64,000 bases of DNA. It comes from Mycolicibacterium sp. YH-1. GTDB lineage: Bacteria > Actinomycetota > Actinomycetes > Mycobacteriales > Mycobacteriaceae. The translations under genes and the position numbers were made by a program. Shown here piece by piece: positions 8,771 through 17,284 of the stretch. Location of the stretch: contig NZ_CP092915.1 in the NCBI RefSeq assembly GCF_022557175.1, positions 4,712,001-4,776,000 of the forward strand. The letters run 5' to 3'. How positions within the stretch are numbered: position 1 is the stretch's first letter; each line of letters starts with the position of its first letter. A model generated the notes under the pieces. That model did not search any database. It had not been told where the DNA came from and worked only from the letters and a program-made list of their open reading frames with translations.

Positions 8771-8818
8771 ACACTATCAGCGGGTTTGACGTACGTCAAT
8801 GAATTCTGACAACTGTCA
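8771..8818 (-). promoter_or_regulatory. Monooxygenase promoter with two palindromic operators
   Basis: On the minus strand, TTGACG (8799-8794), a 17-bp spacer and TAGTGT (8776-8771) form a well-spaced promoter whose -10 fits TANNNT. The -35 lies inside a perfect 14-bp palindrome, TTGACGTACGTCAA (8786-8799). A second inverted repeat, TGACAACTGTCA (8807-8818), lies just upstream. Repressor on either site would block polymerase. The co-transcribed TetR is the obvious candidate. Confidence 0.65.
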
Positions 8819-8925
8819 AATGATCGGTGCAGTTGGTCTTGCGCGCCCAGGATCCTGATCTCGCGACGTCTCCCCCACAATGGTCGGATGACAGCCACAG
8901 GCGACAGACTGGCGCGTGCGACAGG

Positions 8926-10248
8926 ATGACGAATTCGACGGCTGATCCGACACCGCCGCCCGACTCCACCCACGGCATCATGCTCATCTGCGTCACCGCC
9001 ATGGTCGCGGGCGTGCTCATAGGCTTCGTCGGCGGCGCATTCCGTTGGTGCCTCACGGCAGCGGATGGGTTGCGCGCCGACCTCGCCGACTGGGCACACC
9101 GGATACCCGGCCCGGGCTGGCTCGTCGTGATGGCCGCCGCTGCGGCCGGCGCAACACTCGCGGCCTTGATCGTGCGGTGGCTGCCGATGGCTGCCGGCAG
9201 CGGCATCCAGCACGTTGAGGCCGTTCACCGAGGCGACGCCACGCCGCCACTGCTGCGCTTGCTTCCCGCGAAGTTCGTCGGCGGCGTGCTGGCGATCGGC
9301 TCGGGACTGGTGTTGGGCCGCGAGGGGCCGACGGTGCACATGGGTGCGGCGATCGGAGCAGAGGCGGCACGACGCGCCCGACTTCCCGACTCCGAGGTCA
9401 GAATGCTGCAAACCGCCCTGGGCGGCGCCGGTCTCGCGGTCGCATTCAACGCCCCCATCGGAGGCGCCCTCTTCACCCTTGAGGAGGTGACGAAGTCCTT
9501 CCGGCTCCGAACCGTTCTCGCCACGGTTCTCGCCACTGCCACGGCGGTCGGATGCTCGCGGCTCATCAACGGAAACCATGCCGACTTTCAGGTCGAACCG
9601 GTTGCGTCCCCGGCACTTTCCTGGCTTCCCCTGTTTATCGTCTTCGGCCTGCTGACCGGATGCCTCGGCGTGTTCTACAACCGGTTGGTGCTGACCTTCC
9701 TCGACCGTGTCAAAGCGGTGCCCCGGATTCCCGCGGTTGCGAAGGCCGCCGTGATCGGTGCGCTGATCGGGTTGGTGACGTTCATCCAGCCGCTGGCGAC
9801 CGGCGGTGGCGACACCCTGAACCAGTTGATCCTGGGCGGAAACAGCATGGTCCTGGCTGCGATCGCCGGATTTCTCGCGTTGCGGTTCATTGCCGGCCCG
9901 CTGTCGTACGCCGCAGCAGTACCCGGGGGACTGTTCGCCCCGCTGCTGGCGATAGGCACGCTATGGGGAGTGCTGTTCGTCGGGGGCTTTGACGCCGTGT
10001 GGCCCGGAGACCATGCGTCGATGGCGATTCCCATGGCGATCGTCGGGATGGCGGCATTCTTCGGCGCGACTGTCCGAGCGCCATTGACGGGCATCGTCAT
10101 CGTTATCGAGATGACGGCCACGACATCGGTGGCGGTACCGATGCTGGCTGCCACCGCCGCGGCAGTTCTCGTCGCTGAATTGTTGAGATCGCCGCCGATC
10201 TACGACAGCCTCCGGGAGCGGATGCCCGCCAATCCCACGACAGCCTGA
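8926..10248 (+). CDS. ClC-family chloride channel/antiporter
   Basis: An integral membrane protein of 440 residues from the ATG at 8926; an upstream in-frame GTG at 8827 would add 33 polar residues and is less likely. The three ClC selectivity signatures are present: GSGIQ (residues 91-95, usually GSGIP), GREGP (131-135, with gating Glu133) and GGLFAP (334-339). LEE at 186-187 matches the internal proton glutamate of ClC-ec1, so it is more likely a chloride/proton exchanger than a passive channel. There is no C-terminal CBS pair. It is divergent from the monooxygenase operon and ends at a strong two-way terminator. Roles in acid tolerance or anion balance are inferred from the family. Confidence 0.93.
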   Translation: MTNSTADPTPPPDSTHGIMLICVTAMVAGVLIGFVGGAFRWCLTAADGLRADLADWAHRIPGPGWLVVMAAAAAGATLAALIVRWLPMAAGSGIQHVEAVHRGDATPPLLRLLPAKFVGGVLAIGSGLVLGREGPTVHMGAAIGAEAARRARLPDSEVRMLQTALGGAGLAVAFNAPIGGALFTLEEVTKSFRLRTVLATVLATATAVGCSRLINGNHADFQVEPVASPALSWLPLFIVFGLLTGCLGVFYNRLVLTFLDRVKAVPRIPAVAKAAVIGALIGLVTFIQPLATGGGDTLNQLILGGNSMVLAAIAGFLALRFIAGPLSYAAAVPGGLFAPLLAIGTLWGVLFVGGFDAVWPGDHASMAIPMAIVGMAAFFGATVRAPLTGIVIVIEMTATTSVAVPMLAATAAAVLVAELLRSPPIYDSLRERMPANPTTA

Positions 10249-10254
10249 CGACGA

Positions 10255-10295
10255 TTCCCATCCCCGTGCGCCGTAACGGCGCGCGGGGATGGGAA
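10255..10295. terminator. Bidirectional hairpin terminator
   Basis: TTCCCATCCCCGTGCGCCG (10255-10273) pairs over 19 bp, with one G-U pair, with the complementary arm ending at 10295, around a TAA loop. It sits between two convergent genes and is the strongest hairpin in the window. T-rich tails are minimal (AAAGCTT on one side, as is common in mycobacteria). Confidence 0.85.
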
Positions 10296-10331
10296 AGCTT
10301 GGTGGAAGCTATATTTCGCCGTCCGCCTCAA

Positions 10332-10784
10332 TCAAGCGATGTAGCGGACAATGCTCTCAGCGACCGCGGCGGGCTTCTCGGATCCCTCGATCTCCACGGT
10401 GATGGTGGTGGTCGCCTGCACCGCACCCTCGAGCTTATTGATGGCCGTGACCTCTCCGCGCGCCCGAATCCGGGCCCCCACCTTGACCGGCGTGATGAAC
10501 CGCACCTTGTTGTAGCCGTAGTTGACGGCCAGCGTGATGCCGTCGACCCGGTAGAGCTGATGGGAGAAGTGCGGAAGCAGCGACAGTGTCAGCAGGCCGT
10601 GGGCGATGGTGCCGCCGAAGGGGCCGTCAGCCGCCCTCTTCGGATCGATGTGGATCCACTGGTGATCATCGGTGGCGTCGGCGAACAGGTTCACGCGGTC
10701 TTGGCTGATCTCCATCCACTCGGTGGGTCCGAGTTGGCTGCCTTGGGCCGCTGCAAACTCGTTCAGATCATTGAAGACTTTCAC
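10332..10784 (-). CDS. MaoC-like (R)-3-hydroxyacyl-CoA dehydratase (HtdZ-like)
   Basis: A 150-residue single-hotdog (R)-specific enoyl-CoA hydratase. The hydratase-2 motif is clear: FADATDDHQWIH with Asp40 and His45 as the catalytic pair, then a PKRAADGPFGGTIAHGLL-type segment. The N-terminus (MKVFNDLNEFAAAQG) and the C-terminal AESIVRYIA closely resemble M. tuberculosis Rv0130 (HtdZ). The GTG at 10784 follows AGAGGAG by seven bases; more upstream starts lack homology. It hydrates enoyl-CoA to (R)-3-hydroxyacyl-CoA or the reverse. It is monocistronic, ending at the shared terminator with the ClC gene. Confidence 0.92.
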   Translation of the reverse strand: MKVFNDLNEFAAAQGSQLGPTEWMEISQDRVNLFADATDDHQWIHIDPKRAADGPFGGTIAHGLLTLSLLPHFSHQLYRVDGITLAVNYGYNKVRFITPVKVGARIRARGEVTAINKLEGAVQATTTITVEIEGSEKPAAVAESIVRYIA

Positions 10785-11168
10785 GCGTACTCCTCTCGGT
10801 GGGTTGGCGGAGACGGACGCCGCCGGTAATAGATCTAGTCGCTGGGACATGGGAACACAACAACCTATTTGCTGAAACGACGCAAACAGGGCCGCGAGTT
10901 CGCCTCGAGTTCGCCACAGGTCGGGGTGATGACTCGCATGCAGGGACTTCCCCAGATTTAACAATTGCGATATTCGCCAATTCACGCGCAAACGGCCTCA
11001 CTTAGCCCACGCGACCTGCAACGAAATGGTCTTCAATCGGTCTCAAAAGGCTGGTTCAGCGCGCGAAACGGCCCAATACTGACTTTGCTACACGCATCAC
11101 AAATGCGAATGACGCCAGTTAGCGGCGCCATGTCTTGGCGCCGGACCGCCACACGAATGGGACCCACA
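10785..11168. other. Divergent intergenic region, 384 bp
   Basis: No convincing gene. It is AT-richer than its surroundings and must hold promoters for the MaoC gene (minus) and the acyltransferase gene (plus). It contains the palindrome TAGATCTA near 10831, the perfect inverted repeat GCGATATTCGC (10967-10977) and several TANNNT hexamers, none with a clear -35 partner. Confidence 0.5.
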
Positions 11169-11888
11169 ATGAGCGTACCTTCCCTCGAATTCCAGACCTC
11201 CGCTGCGTTTCGGATGACCGAAAACATCAGTTGGTGGGACTCGGACTCAGAGGCAACGATGGTGTTGTCGACACCCGACGTCGACCCAGGCCTGTGGGCG
11301 GAATACCTGCAGGGCGCCGACCAAAGCTATCGCCGCCACGGCGTCGAGGACGCACTCGACGTTGCCGCGATCAGCGACGGCCACGACACCGCGATGTTCT
11401 GGGCTCTGGTCGACGACACGGGCCGAGTCACCGGCGGCGTCCGCGCGATCGGACCGCTGACGTGTGCCGACGACTCGCACGCGGTGGTCGAGTGGGAGAA
11501 CCACGAAGGACTGCCCGCGGTGCGCAAGATGATCGACGACAGGGTGCCGTTCGGCATTCTCGAGATGAAGTCGGCTTGGACCACCAACGACCGCAACCGC
11601 GCTCGCCCGGTATCCAATGCACTGGCACGCAGCGGATTCCACGCCATGGAACTCATGGGGATCCAGTTCTGCATGGCCACGTCCGCGCCCCATGTGCTGG
11701 AACGCTGGGGCACCTCGGGGGGCGTTGTGGCCCCCATCCCGGCGGCCCCCTATCCTGATGAGCGCTATCGAACCAAGATGATGTGGTGGGATCGTCGAAC
11801 GTTCTCCAAACTTGCCGAGCCGGAACAGGTATCAAAGATCTTGCGTGAGATTGCCGTGGTATCGCGCCGCGCGGCCTTGGTGTCATGA
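11169..11888 (+). CDS. GNAT/autoinducer-synthase-like acyltransferase (putative)
   Basis: A 239-residue protein without an obvious textbook motif, but with the outline of the GNAT branch that contains acyl-homoserine-lactone and FeeM-type N-acyl amino acid synthases. There is an N-terminal helix-rich part (YLQGADQSYRRHG), a strand pair around VDDTGRVTGGVRAIGPL, an acidic strand ILEMKSAWT, then a C-terminal FCMATSAPHVLERWG and a basic PYPDERYRTKMMWW. It would transfer an acyl or aminoacyl group; this is inferred from fold-like patterns only. It overlaps the ThiF-nitroreductase gene by ATGA, so it is co-translated. By position it matches the gene upstream of moeY in M. tuberculosis (Rv1356c, from memory). 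ATG at 11214 is an alternative start. Confidence 0.6.
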   Translation: MSVPSLEFQTSAAFRMTENISWWDSDSEATMVLSTPDVDPGLWAEYLQGADQSYRRHGVEDALDVAAISDGHDTAMFWALVDDTGRVTGGVRAIGPLTCADDSHAVVEWENHEGLPAVRKMIDDRVPFGILEMKSAWTTNDRNRARPVSNALARSGFHAMELMGIQFCMATSAPHVLERWGTSGGVVAPIPAAPYPDERYRTKMMWWDRRTFSKLAEPEQVSKILREIAVVSRRAALVS

Positions 11889-14071
11889 CCCCAAGCCGCG
11901 ACAGAGTTAGCTTCGGTGCTGTCGTCCTGGACGACTCGCGCGCCGAGGACGCCGGTGCCCTGGCAGATCTACGGGCCGACGCCACCATCGAGACCATCGA
12001 CACCTGGGCGGTCCAGCACGAGGCACTGCTTCGCGCGCTGACCACGGACGAATCCGAACTGGCCGACGAGGCACCCCGGTGGGCCTACTACTCGTGGCGC
12101 AGATCGCTGGTCAAGATCCTTGGCCCACAGTCCTTCCGGCGCCTTCGACTCGATCGCAACCGAAACCTGGTCACGATCGACGAGCAGGATCGACTCGGCC
12201 AGCTCCGAGTGGGAGTGGTGGGGCTCAGCTCCGGTCACGTCATCGCGCACACACTCGCCGCACAGGGCCTTTGCGGCGAGTTGCGACTGGCCGACTTCGA
12301 TGAACTGGAACTGTCCAACCTCAATCGCGTGCCCGCCAGCGTGTTCGACCTCGGTCTCAACAAGGCAATCGCCACCGCGCGCAGGATCGCCGAACTCGAC
12401 CCATACCTGTCGGTGCAGCCGTGGCCGGCGGGCCTCGTCGGCGACAGCGTCGAGGAGTTCCTCGACGGGCTGGACGTCGTGATCGAGGAGTGCGACTCGC
12501 TGGATGTGAAGGCATTGGTCCGCCAGGAGTCACGGGCACGCCAGCTACCGGTGGTGATGGCTACCAGCGATCGAGGACGCATCGACGTCGAGAGGTTCGA
12601 CCTCGAACCGGACCGGCCGCTGTTCCATGGCCTGCTCGGCGCCCTCGACGTTGCGGGGCTGAGCCAGTTGAGCAGTCAGCAGAAGATCCCCCACGTGATG
12701 CGACTGGTCGAGCACACCGGGCTGTCGGCCCGGGCGGCGGCCTCGTTGCTCGAGGTGGGGCAGTCATTGGCGACGTGGCCACAGTTGGCCGGCGATGTCA
12801 CGCTCGGCGCCGGCGGAGTTGCCGAGGCCGTCAGACGGATCGGTCTCGCCGAGCCGTTGTCCTCGGGTCGGGTGCAGCTCGACGTGGGTGCAGCCCTCGA
12901 CCTGATCGAGGAACCGCCGATCCCGCAACCGCCCGTGCCACCTGAGGAGCCCGAGGAGAAAAGACCCGAGGATCTGATCGGGATTGTCGTCACGGCGGCC
13001 CTCCGGGCACCCTCGGGTGGCAACAGCCAGCCCTGGGCGATCGAGGCTCACGACCAGTCCGTCGAGATCACGCTCAACCCCGCGCTGACCACGACGATGG
13101 ATCTGGGCTTCCGCGGCAGCGCTGTGGCGATCGGGGCGGCCGCCTTCAACGCGTCGGCGGCCGTCGCTGCCGTCGGCAACGACGTCATGGCGCAGGTCGA
13201 CTACCTCGAACCCACCGGGGCCGAGCCGGCCGAGCAGTGGCCCCTGCGAGCGACGGTGCGCTTCGTGCCGGGGAATGACCCGGCCCGTGCCGCGCTCTAT
13301 CCCGCGCTGCTGCACCGCGAGACAAATCGTCATTTCGGTGCTCCCACCAGCCTCACCGACGACGTCCAGGAGGCGCTTGGGAGCGCAGCCGCCCGCGAGG
13401 GGGCGCGGCTGTGCCTGCTGACTGAGCGTGCTCAGATCGACAGCGCGGCAGACATTCTCGCCACCGCAGATCGGATCAGGTATCTGACGCCCGCATTGCA
13501 CGCCGAAATGATGTCGGAGCTGCGCTGGCCGGGTGCCGACGCCATGGATTCGGGTATCGATGTGCGCAGCCTCGAGCTGGACGCGGGAACACTGCCGGTC
13601 CTGGACCTCCTTGCGCGCCCCGATGTGATGGCGGCGCTGGCCGCGTGGGACGCCGGTCGTGTGCTCGGCGCCGACACCCGGGCCCGTGTCGCGTCCAGCA
13701 GCGCGCTGGCCGTGATCACAGTGGCCGGCACCGAGTTGACCGACTACGCCCGCGGCGGAGCCGCGGCCGAAGCCGTGTGGGTCACCGCGCAGGACCGCGG
13801 ATTGTCGGTGCAGCCCATCTCACCGGCATTCCTGTACGCACAGTCCGATGGCGATTTCCTCGAGGTCTCACGTGACCGTGCCACCGAGCTGTCCGACCTC
13901 AGCGCGCGTTTCGGAGCCCTCTCGGGGGTCGCCGGTGACGCGCCTGCCCTCATCCTGCGGCTCGCGGTGACACCCCCGGCCACGGTCAAGAGCCGTAGAC
14001 GCAACATGAATTCCGTCGTGCGGCGATATTCTGATTCAAATGTCTCCCAAGACTCCCCGCGTCAGCCTTGA
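11885..14071 (+). CDS. moeY: Rv1355c-family ThiF (E1-like)-nitroreductase fusion
   Basis: A 728-residue fusion. Residues about 100-330 are an E1/ThiF/MoeB-type adenylating domain: VVGLSSGHVIAHTLA (109-123) stands in place of the usual GxGxxG nucleotide loop, and DFDELELSNLNR (137-148) with Lys160 is the canonical E1 core. A proline- and glutamate-rich linker (341-360) leads to an FMN nitroreductase domain starting at LRAPSGGNSQPW (371-382). I see no CxxC zinc pairs or obvious catalytic cysteine in the ThiF half, so simple sulfur-carrier activation is doubtful despite the historic name moeY. ThiF plus nitroreductase resembles azoline-peptide enzymes (adenylate or cyclise, then oxidise). It overlaps both neighbours and sits between an acyltransferase-like protein and a c-di-GMP enzyme. 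Its real substrate is unknown. Confidence 0.85.
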   Translation: MTPSRDRVSFGAVVLDDSRAEDAGALADLRADATIETIDTWAVQHEALLRALTTDESELADEAPRWAYYSWRRSLVKILGPQSFRRLRLDRNRNLVTIDEQDRLGQLRVGVVGLSSGHVIAHTLAAQGLCGELRLADFDELELSNLNRVPASVFDLGLNKAIATARRIAELDPYLSVQPWPAGLVGDSVEEFLDGLDVVIEECDSLDVKALVRQESRARQLPVVMATSDRGRIDVERFDLEPDRPLFHGLLGALDVAGLSQLSSQQKIPHVMRLVEHTGLSARAAASLLEVGQSLATWPQLAGDVTLGAGGVAEAVRRIGLAEPLSSGRVQLDVGAALDLIEEPPIPQPPVPPEEPEEKRPEDLIGIVVTAALRAPSGGNSQPWAIEAHDQSVEITLNPALTTTMDLGFRGSAVAIGAAAFNASAAVAAVGNDVMAQVDYLEPTGAEPAEQWPLRATVRFVPGNDPARAALYPALLHRETNRHFGAPTSLTDDVQEALGSAAAREGARLCLLTERAQIDSAADILATADRIRYLTPALHAEMMSELRWPGADAMDSGIDVRSLELDAGTLPVLDLLARPDVMAALAAWDAGRVLGADTRARVASSSALAVITVAGTELTDYARGGAAAEAVWVTAQDRGLSVQPISPAFLYAQSDGDFLEVSRDRATELSDLSARFGALSGVAGDAPALILRLAVTPPATVKSRRRNMNSVVRRYSDSNVSQDSPRQP

Positions 14072-15893
14072 CCGACTGGTGACTAACGTCGCCGTCGACC
14101 TGATGGCGTCCAATGCCGCGACGTCGGTGAAAGTGGCACAAGGCGTCCTCGCGGTGATGGTCGAGTACTTCGACGTGGACGTCAGTTTCCTGCGCTACAA
14201 CGACCACTCCATCCGTGCATCGCTGTTGGTCGCCGAGTGGCCCGAGCGGCCGGGCGTGCCCGTTCCTGACCCGTTGGGCGTGGTGTATTTCGCCGACGCC
14301 GATCCCGTGTTCGCAGAATCTGAGCACGGCAAGAAGCCGTTGGTGTTCCGACCCGACGACGCGGACTATCAGCGCCGCATCGAAGAGGGCCGCAACATCC
14401 CCACGACATCCATGGCGGCCGCACCTCTGGTGTCCGGCGACACCACCACCGGTGTGCTCGGCTTCGTGAAGTTCGGTGATCGCGAGTGGCTCCCTGCCGA
14501 ACTCAATGCGCTGGAGGCCATCGGATCGCTGTTCGCACAGGTACAGGCCAGAGTGGCGGCAGAGGATCGGCTTCGCTTTCTCGCCGAGCATGACGACCTG
14601 ACCGGCCTGTTCAACCGGCGGGCACTGCTCGATCACCTCGACGCCCGGCTGGCGCCCAACAGTCCCGGCCCGGTCGCGACGTTGTTCTTCGATCTCGACC
14701 GGCTCAAGACGGTCAACGACTACCTGGGCCACAACGCGGGCGACTGGTTCATCCGCGTACTCGCCGACCGTCTGAAGCGGGGCACCAAGGGTTCGAGCAT
14801 GATCGCCCGCCTCGGCGGGGACGAGTTCGTCGTCGTCCCGGCTGCACCGACCACGGCCACCGACGCCGAGGACCTCGCCAATCACCTGCTGGGGGTGTTG
14901 CGCGAGCGCGTGTCGATCGACGGCGAGATGCTGGCACGCACCGTGAGCATCGGTGTGGCGATCGGCGAGCCTGGCAAGGACACCAACGAAGACCTGCTTC
15001 GGCGCGCCGACCAGGCGGTTCTCGAGGCCAAGGCCGCAGGTGGAAACCGCGTCGCGGTGTTCACCGACGAGATGTCGTTGCAGGCGGCGTTGCGCAACGA
15101 CATCGAACTGCATCTTCAGAACGTCATCGAGAGCGGTGCCCTGTTCCTGCGCTATCTACCCGAGGTTGACATGCGCACCGGCGAGGTCCTGGCGGCGGAG
15201 GCGTTGGTCAGGTGGGAGCACCCGACCCGCGGGCTGCTGTCCCCCGCATCGTTCATCGGCGTCGCCGAATCCATCAATCTGGCCGGTGAACTCGACCGTT
15301 GGGTGATGCGGACGGCGTGCGCAGAGTTCGCGCGGTGGCGCTCGCATGCCGTTCGAGACATTGTGCTGCGGCTGAACGTCTCACCGGTGCAACTCGTTAC
15401 GGCCGGCTTCGTCGAATCGGTGGCGAGCATCCTGGCAGAGTTCCACCTGGATCCTGCGTGGGTGTGCCTGGAGATCACCGAGAGCGTGGTGGTTCAGGAC
15501 ATCGAGACCACCACCGTCACCCTGGAGGGGCTGCGTGATGTCGGCGTGCAGGTCGCCATCGACGACTTCGGCACGGGGTACAGCGTCTTCTCGCACCTGA
15601 AGTCACTGCCGGTCGACGTGCTGAAGATCGACCGCAGCTTTGTGACCGATCTGGGCAACAATCCCGACGATCTGGCGATCGTGACGGCGATCATCGCGTT
15701 GGCTGACGCCTTCGGTCTGCAACTGGTGGCCGAGGGTGTCGAGACCGCCGTCGCAGCGGCCACCCTGCTGCGGCTGGGATGCAGCAGCGCACAGGGCTTC
15801 CTGCTGTCAGTTCCACTATCGGGTGACGAGATGCTGGAGCTACTGGCCGAGGGCCGGGTACCGGTGCACTTTCCCGTGTCGCCAGAGGCTTGA
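14040..15893 (+). CDS. dcpA: GAF-GGDEF-EAL c-di-GMP cyclase/phosphodiesterase
   Basis: A 617-residue cytoplasmic protein with a GAF sensor (about 20-170), GGDEF (intact at 259-263) and EAL (EAL at 387-389; DDFGTGYS at 508-515; KIDRSFV; AEGVE). The architecture and the adjacent Rv1355c homologue match M. tuberculosis Rv1354c and M. smegmatis DcpA, which both makes and cleaves c-di-GMP. Two oddities are visible. The inhibitory I-site RxxD before GGDEF is absent (KGSSMIARL), so product inhibition is unlikely. The substrate-binding Gln of YQP in EAL is Leu (RYLPE, residue 373). The start overlaps the preceding gene by 32 nt, implying coupled expression. The 3' end is antisense to a convergent FAD gene over 54 nt. 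Confidence 0.93.
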   Translation: MSPKTPRVSLDRLVTNVAVDLMASNAATSVKVAQGVLAVMVEYFDVDVSFLRYNDHSIRASLLVAEWPERPGVPVPDPLGVVYFADADPVFAESEHGKKPLVFRPDDADYQRRIEEGRNIPTTSMAAAPLVSGDTTTGVLGFVKFGDREWLPAELNALEAIGSLFAQVQARVAAEDRLRFLAEHDDLTGLFNRRALLDHLDARLAPNSPGPVATLFFDLDRLKTVNDYLGHNAGDWFIRVLADRLKRGTKGSSMIARLGGDEFVVVPAAPTTATDAEDLANHLLGVLRERVSIDGEMLARTVSIGVAIGEPGKDTNEDLLRRADQAVLEAKAAGGNRVAVFTDEMSLQAALRNDIELHLQNVIESGALFLRYLPEVDMRTGEVLAAEALVRWEHPTRGLLSPASFIGVAESINLAGELDRWVMRTACAEFARWRSHAVRDIVLRLNVSPVQLVTAGFVESVASILAEFHLDPAWVCLEITESVVVQDIETTTVTLEGLRDVGVQVAIDDFGTGYSVFSHLKSLPVDVLKIDRSFVTDLGNNPDDLAIVTAIIALADAFGLQLVAEGVETAVAAATLLRLGCSSAQGFLLSVPLSGDEMLELLAEGRVPVHFPVSPEA

Positions 15894-16763
15894 GGGTGAC
15901 TGCCGCAATTCGTGCAGCCCGGCGAGGAACGCGTCCACGGGACCCAGGCACGTCGGGCGGCTGGCCGCCTCGGCCGCGACAGTCCTGAGCAGTTCGACAC
16001 GCCCGAAGCGGCTCGCAGAACGACGGACGAGACATACCTCCCGTAGCTCCTCCCCAACGCGTGCGATGCCGACAGTGCTGTGATCGTGCTCGACGGGCGC
16101 GATGATCACGCGCCGGCGAGCACGCACGGCGAGCGCTCCGTCAGCCGTCCACAGCACGACGCCGACGACGCGGCCACTCTCGAACACGAGCCGTTCCATA
16201 CGGGTGTCGGTGCGCATCTCGATCTCGCGCTCCCGCACACGATCGAGCATCCAGTCCCACAGCACAGGTTCGCCCAGCCCATGACGCCAGTCGAGCGTGC
16301 CGATCGGGACGACCTCGATGGTTTCGCCGTCAGTGGATCGCATCCTGGTTCCGTCCCACCCGGACACGCTGGAGCTGAGCATTCCGTAGGGAGTGCTCAG
16401 ACACTGGACGGCCCAGTCCATCAACGTCGACCCCAGGAAGGGCTCGACGACACGCTCGTCAGGCAGCGCGGTGGCCACGCGCGTCGGAACCGGCATATTG
16501 CGGTTGAGGTAGACCGGCCCCGGCACGTCCTCTGCGAGTGACGCCAGGAACCGGTCGGTGTCCGTGTCCATCCCCACGTGCTGAAGCCACCCGCACGTGG
16601 AGTGGACACGTCGGCGAGTCGCGACGGCCGATGTCCCAGTACCACTGCGGGGGGTCGGCGCGGCGATAAGAGCCGTGCCGCCGGCATCCGCGGTGGCGAT
16701 GGCACCCGCCAGCCCACCGGTGCCCGCCCCCACGGACACCACGTCGACTTCGATATCCCACAT
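15840..16763 (-). CDS. FAD-dependent oxidoreductase-like protein
   Basis: A 307-residue protein beginning with a dinucleotide fold (VVSVGAGTGGLAGAIATADAGG, GxGxxG at about residues 12-17), typical of the fumarate reductase/KstD flavoprotein family. It is much shorter than those enzymes (500 or more residues), and the usual second FAD contact near the C-terminus (a GG or GxGxG ATG motif) is not evident. The C-terminal third instead looks like a separate helical segment (REVCLVRRSASRF). It could be a degenerate flavoprotein or a distinct small family. The ATG at 16763 gives the expected MWDIEVDVV start. It is convergent with dcpA, overlapping 54 nt, and no partner gene lies upstream on its strand. 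Confidence 0.65.
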   Translation of the reverse strand: MWDIEVDVVSVGAGTGGLAGAIATADAGGTALIAAPTPRSGTGTSAVATRRRVHSTCGWLQHVGMDTDTDRFLASLAEDVPGPVYLNRNMPVPTRVATALPDERVVEPFLGSTLMDWAVQCLSTPYGMLSSSVSGWDGTRMRSTDGETIEVVPIGTLDWRHGLGEPVLWDWMLDRVREREIEMRTDTRMERLVFESGRVVGVVLWTADGALAVRARRRVIIAPVEHDHSTVGIARVGEELREVCLVRRSASRFGRVELLRTVAAEAASRPTCLGPVDAFLAGLHELRQSPSSLWRHGKVHRYPALGQ

Positions 16764-17284
16764 GTGCTCGTACCCCCGAATTGCTGTTCCAACTGAGAGG
16801 GGTCATCGGCGGCTCAGTGAAGTGTCAGCCAACGACCCCCGCGTGCCATCCCGAACGACAACGTCGCATGTGACAGCTCTTTCCCCCGCATAGCGAATCT
16901 CGCGCGCGCGGGAGTGACACACCACGCACCGCCGACAACCGATCTCGACAAAATTTGCCAACGCGGAGCCGAGTCGGCTGCGACATCAAACCGAGAGCCG
17001 CCATGGCGTTACTTTACATACCTTTAGATTGATATGGGGGTAGAAATTCGACCGAAGGTCTGCGATGGTTGCGGACGCATACATGGCGAAATGGCGGCCT
17101 GGAATCGGTATCACCCTTGGTCGCTTCGGGCTTCGCGAACGCCGAGCCCTTGGTGATTCTGACAACGCCCACACGCCACGGGACGGCACTCGAGAACTGG
17201 AATGCCGCATCCTTCGGAACTGACAATCTATGATTCCGTTAAGAACGTAGCGTTTTTCCGAAAAGTCAACGGAGGTATTCGACG
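16764..17284. other. Divergent intergenic region, 521 bp
   Basis: No supported gene; short frames here lack ribosome sites and coding-like composition. An AT-rich island lies at about 17005-17042. Before the downstream TetR gene, CGTTAAGAACG (17237-17247) is an inverted repeat with 4-bp arms, followed by AT-rich DNA and ACGGAGG, the ribosome site of the regulator. The repeat is a weak operator candidate. Confidence 0.4.

Noticed and set aside
8257..9579. Long minus-strand open frame (440 codons) across the monooxygenase and ClC genes
   Set aside because: It is antisense to two clear genes, has no ribosome site and reads as Arg/Gly/His-rich low-complexity protein typical of GC-rich shadow frames.
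12764..13501. Minus-strand open frame inside the ThiF-nitroreductase gene
   Set aside because: Antisense to the linker and nitroreductase domain, which carry the real motifs; no start signal.
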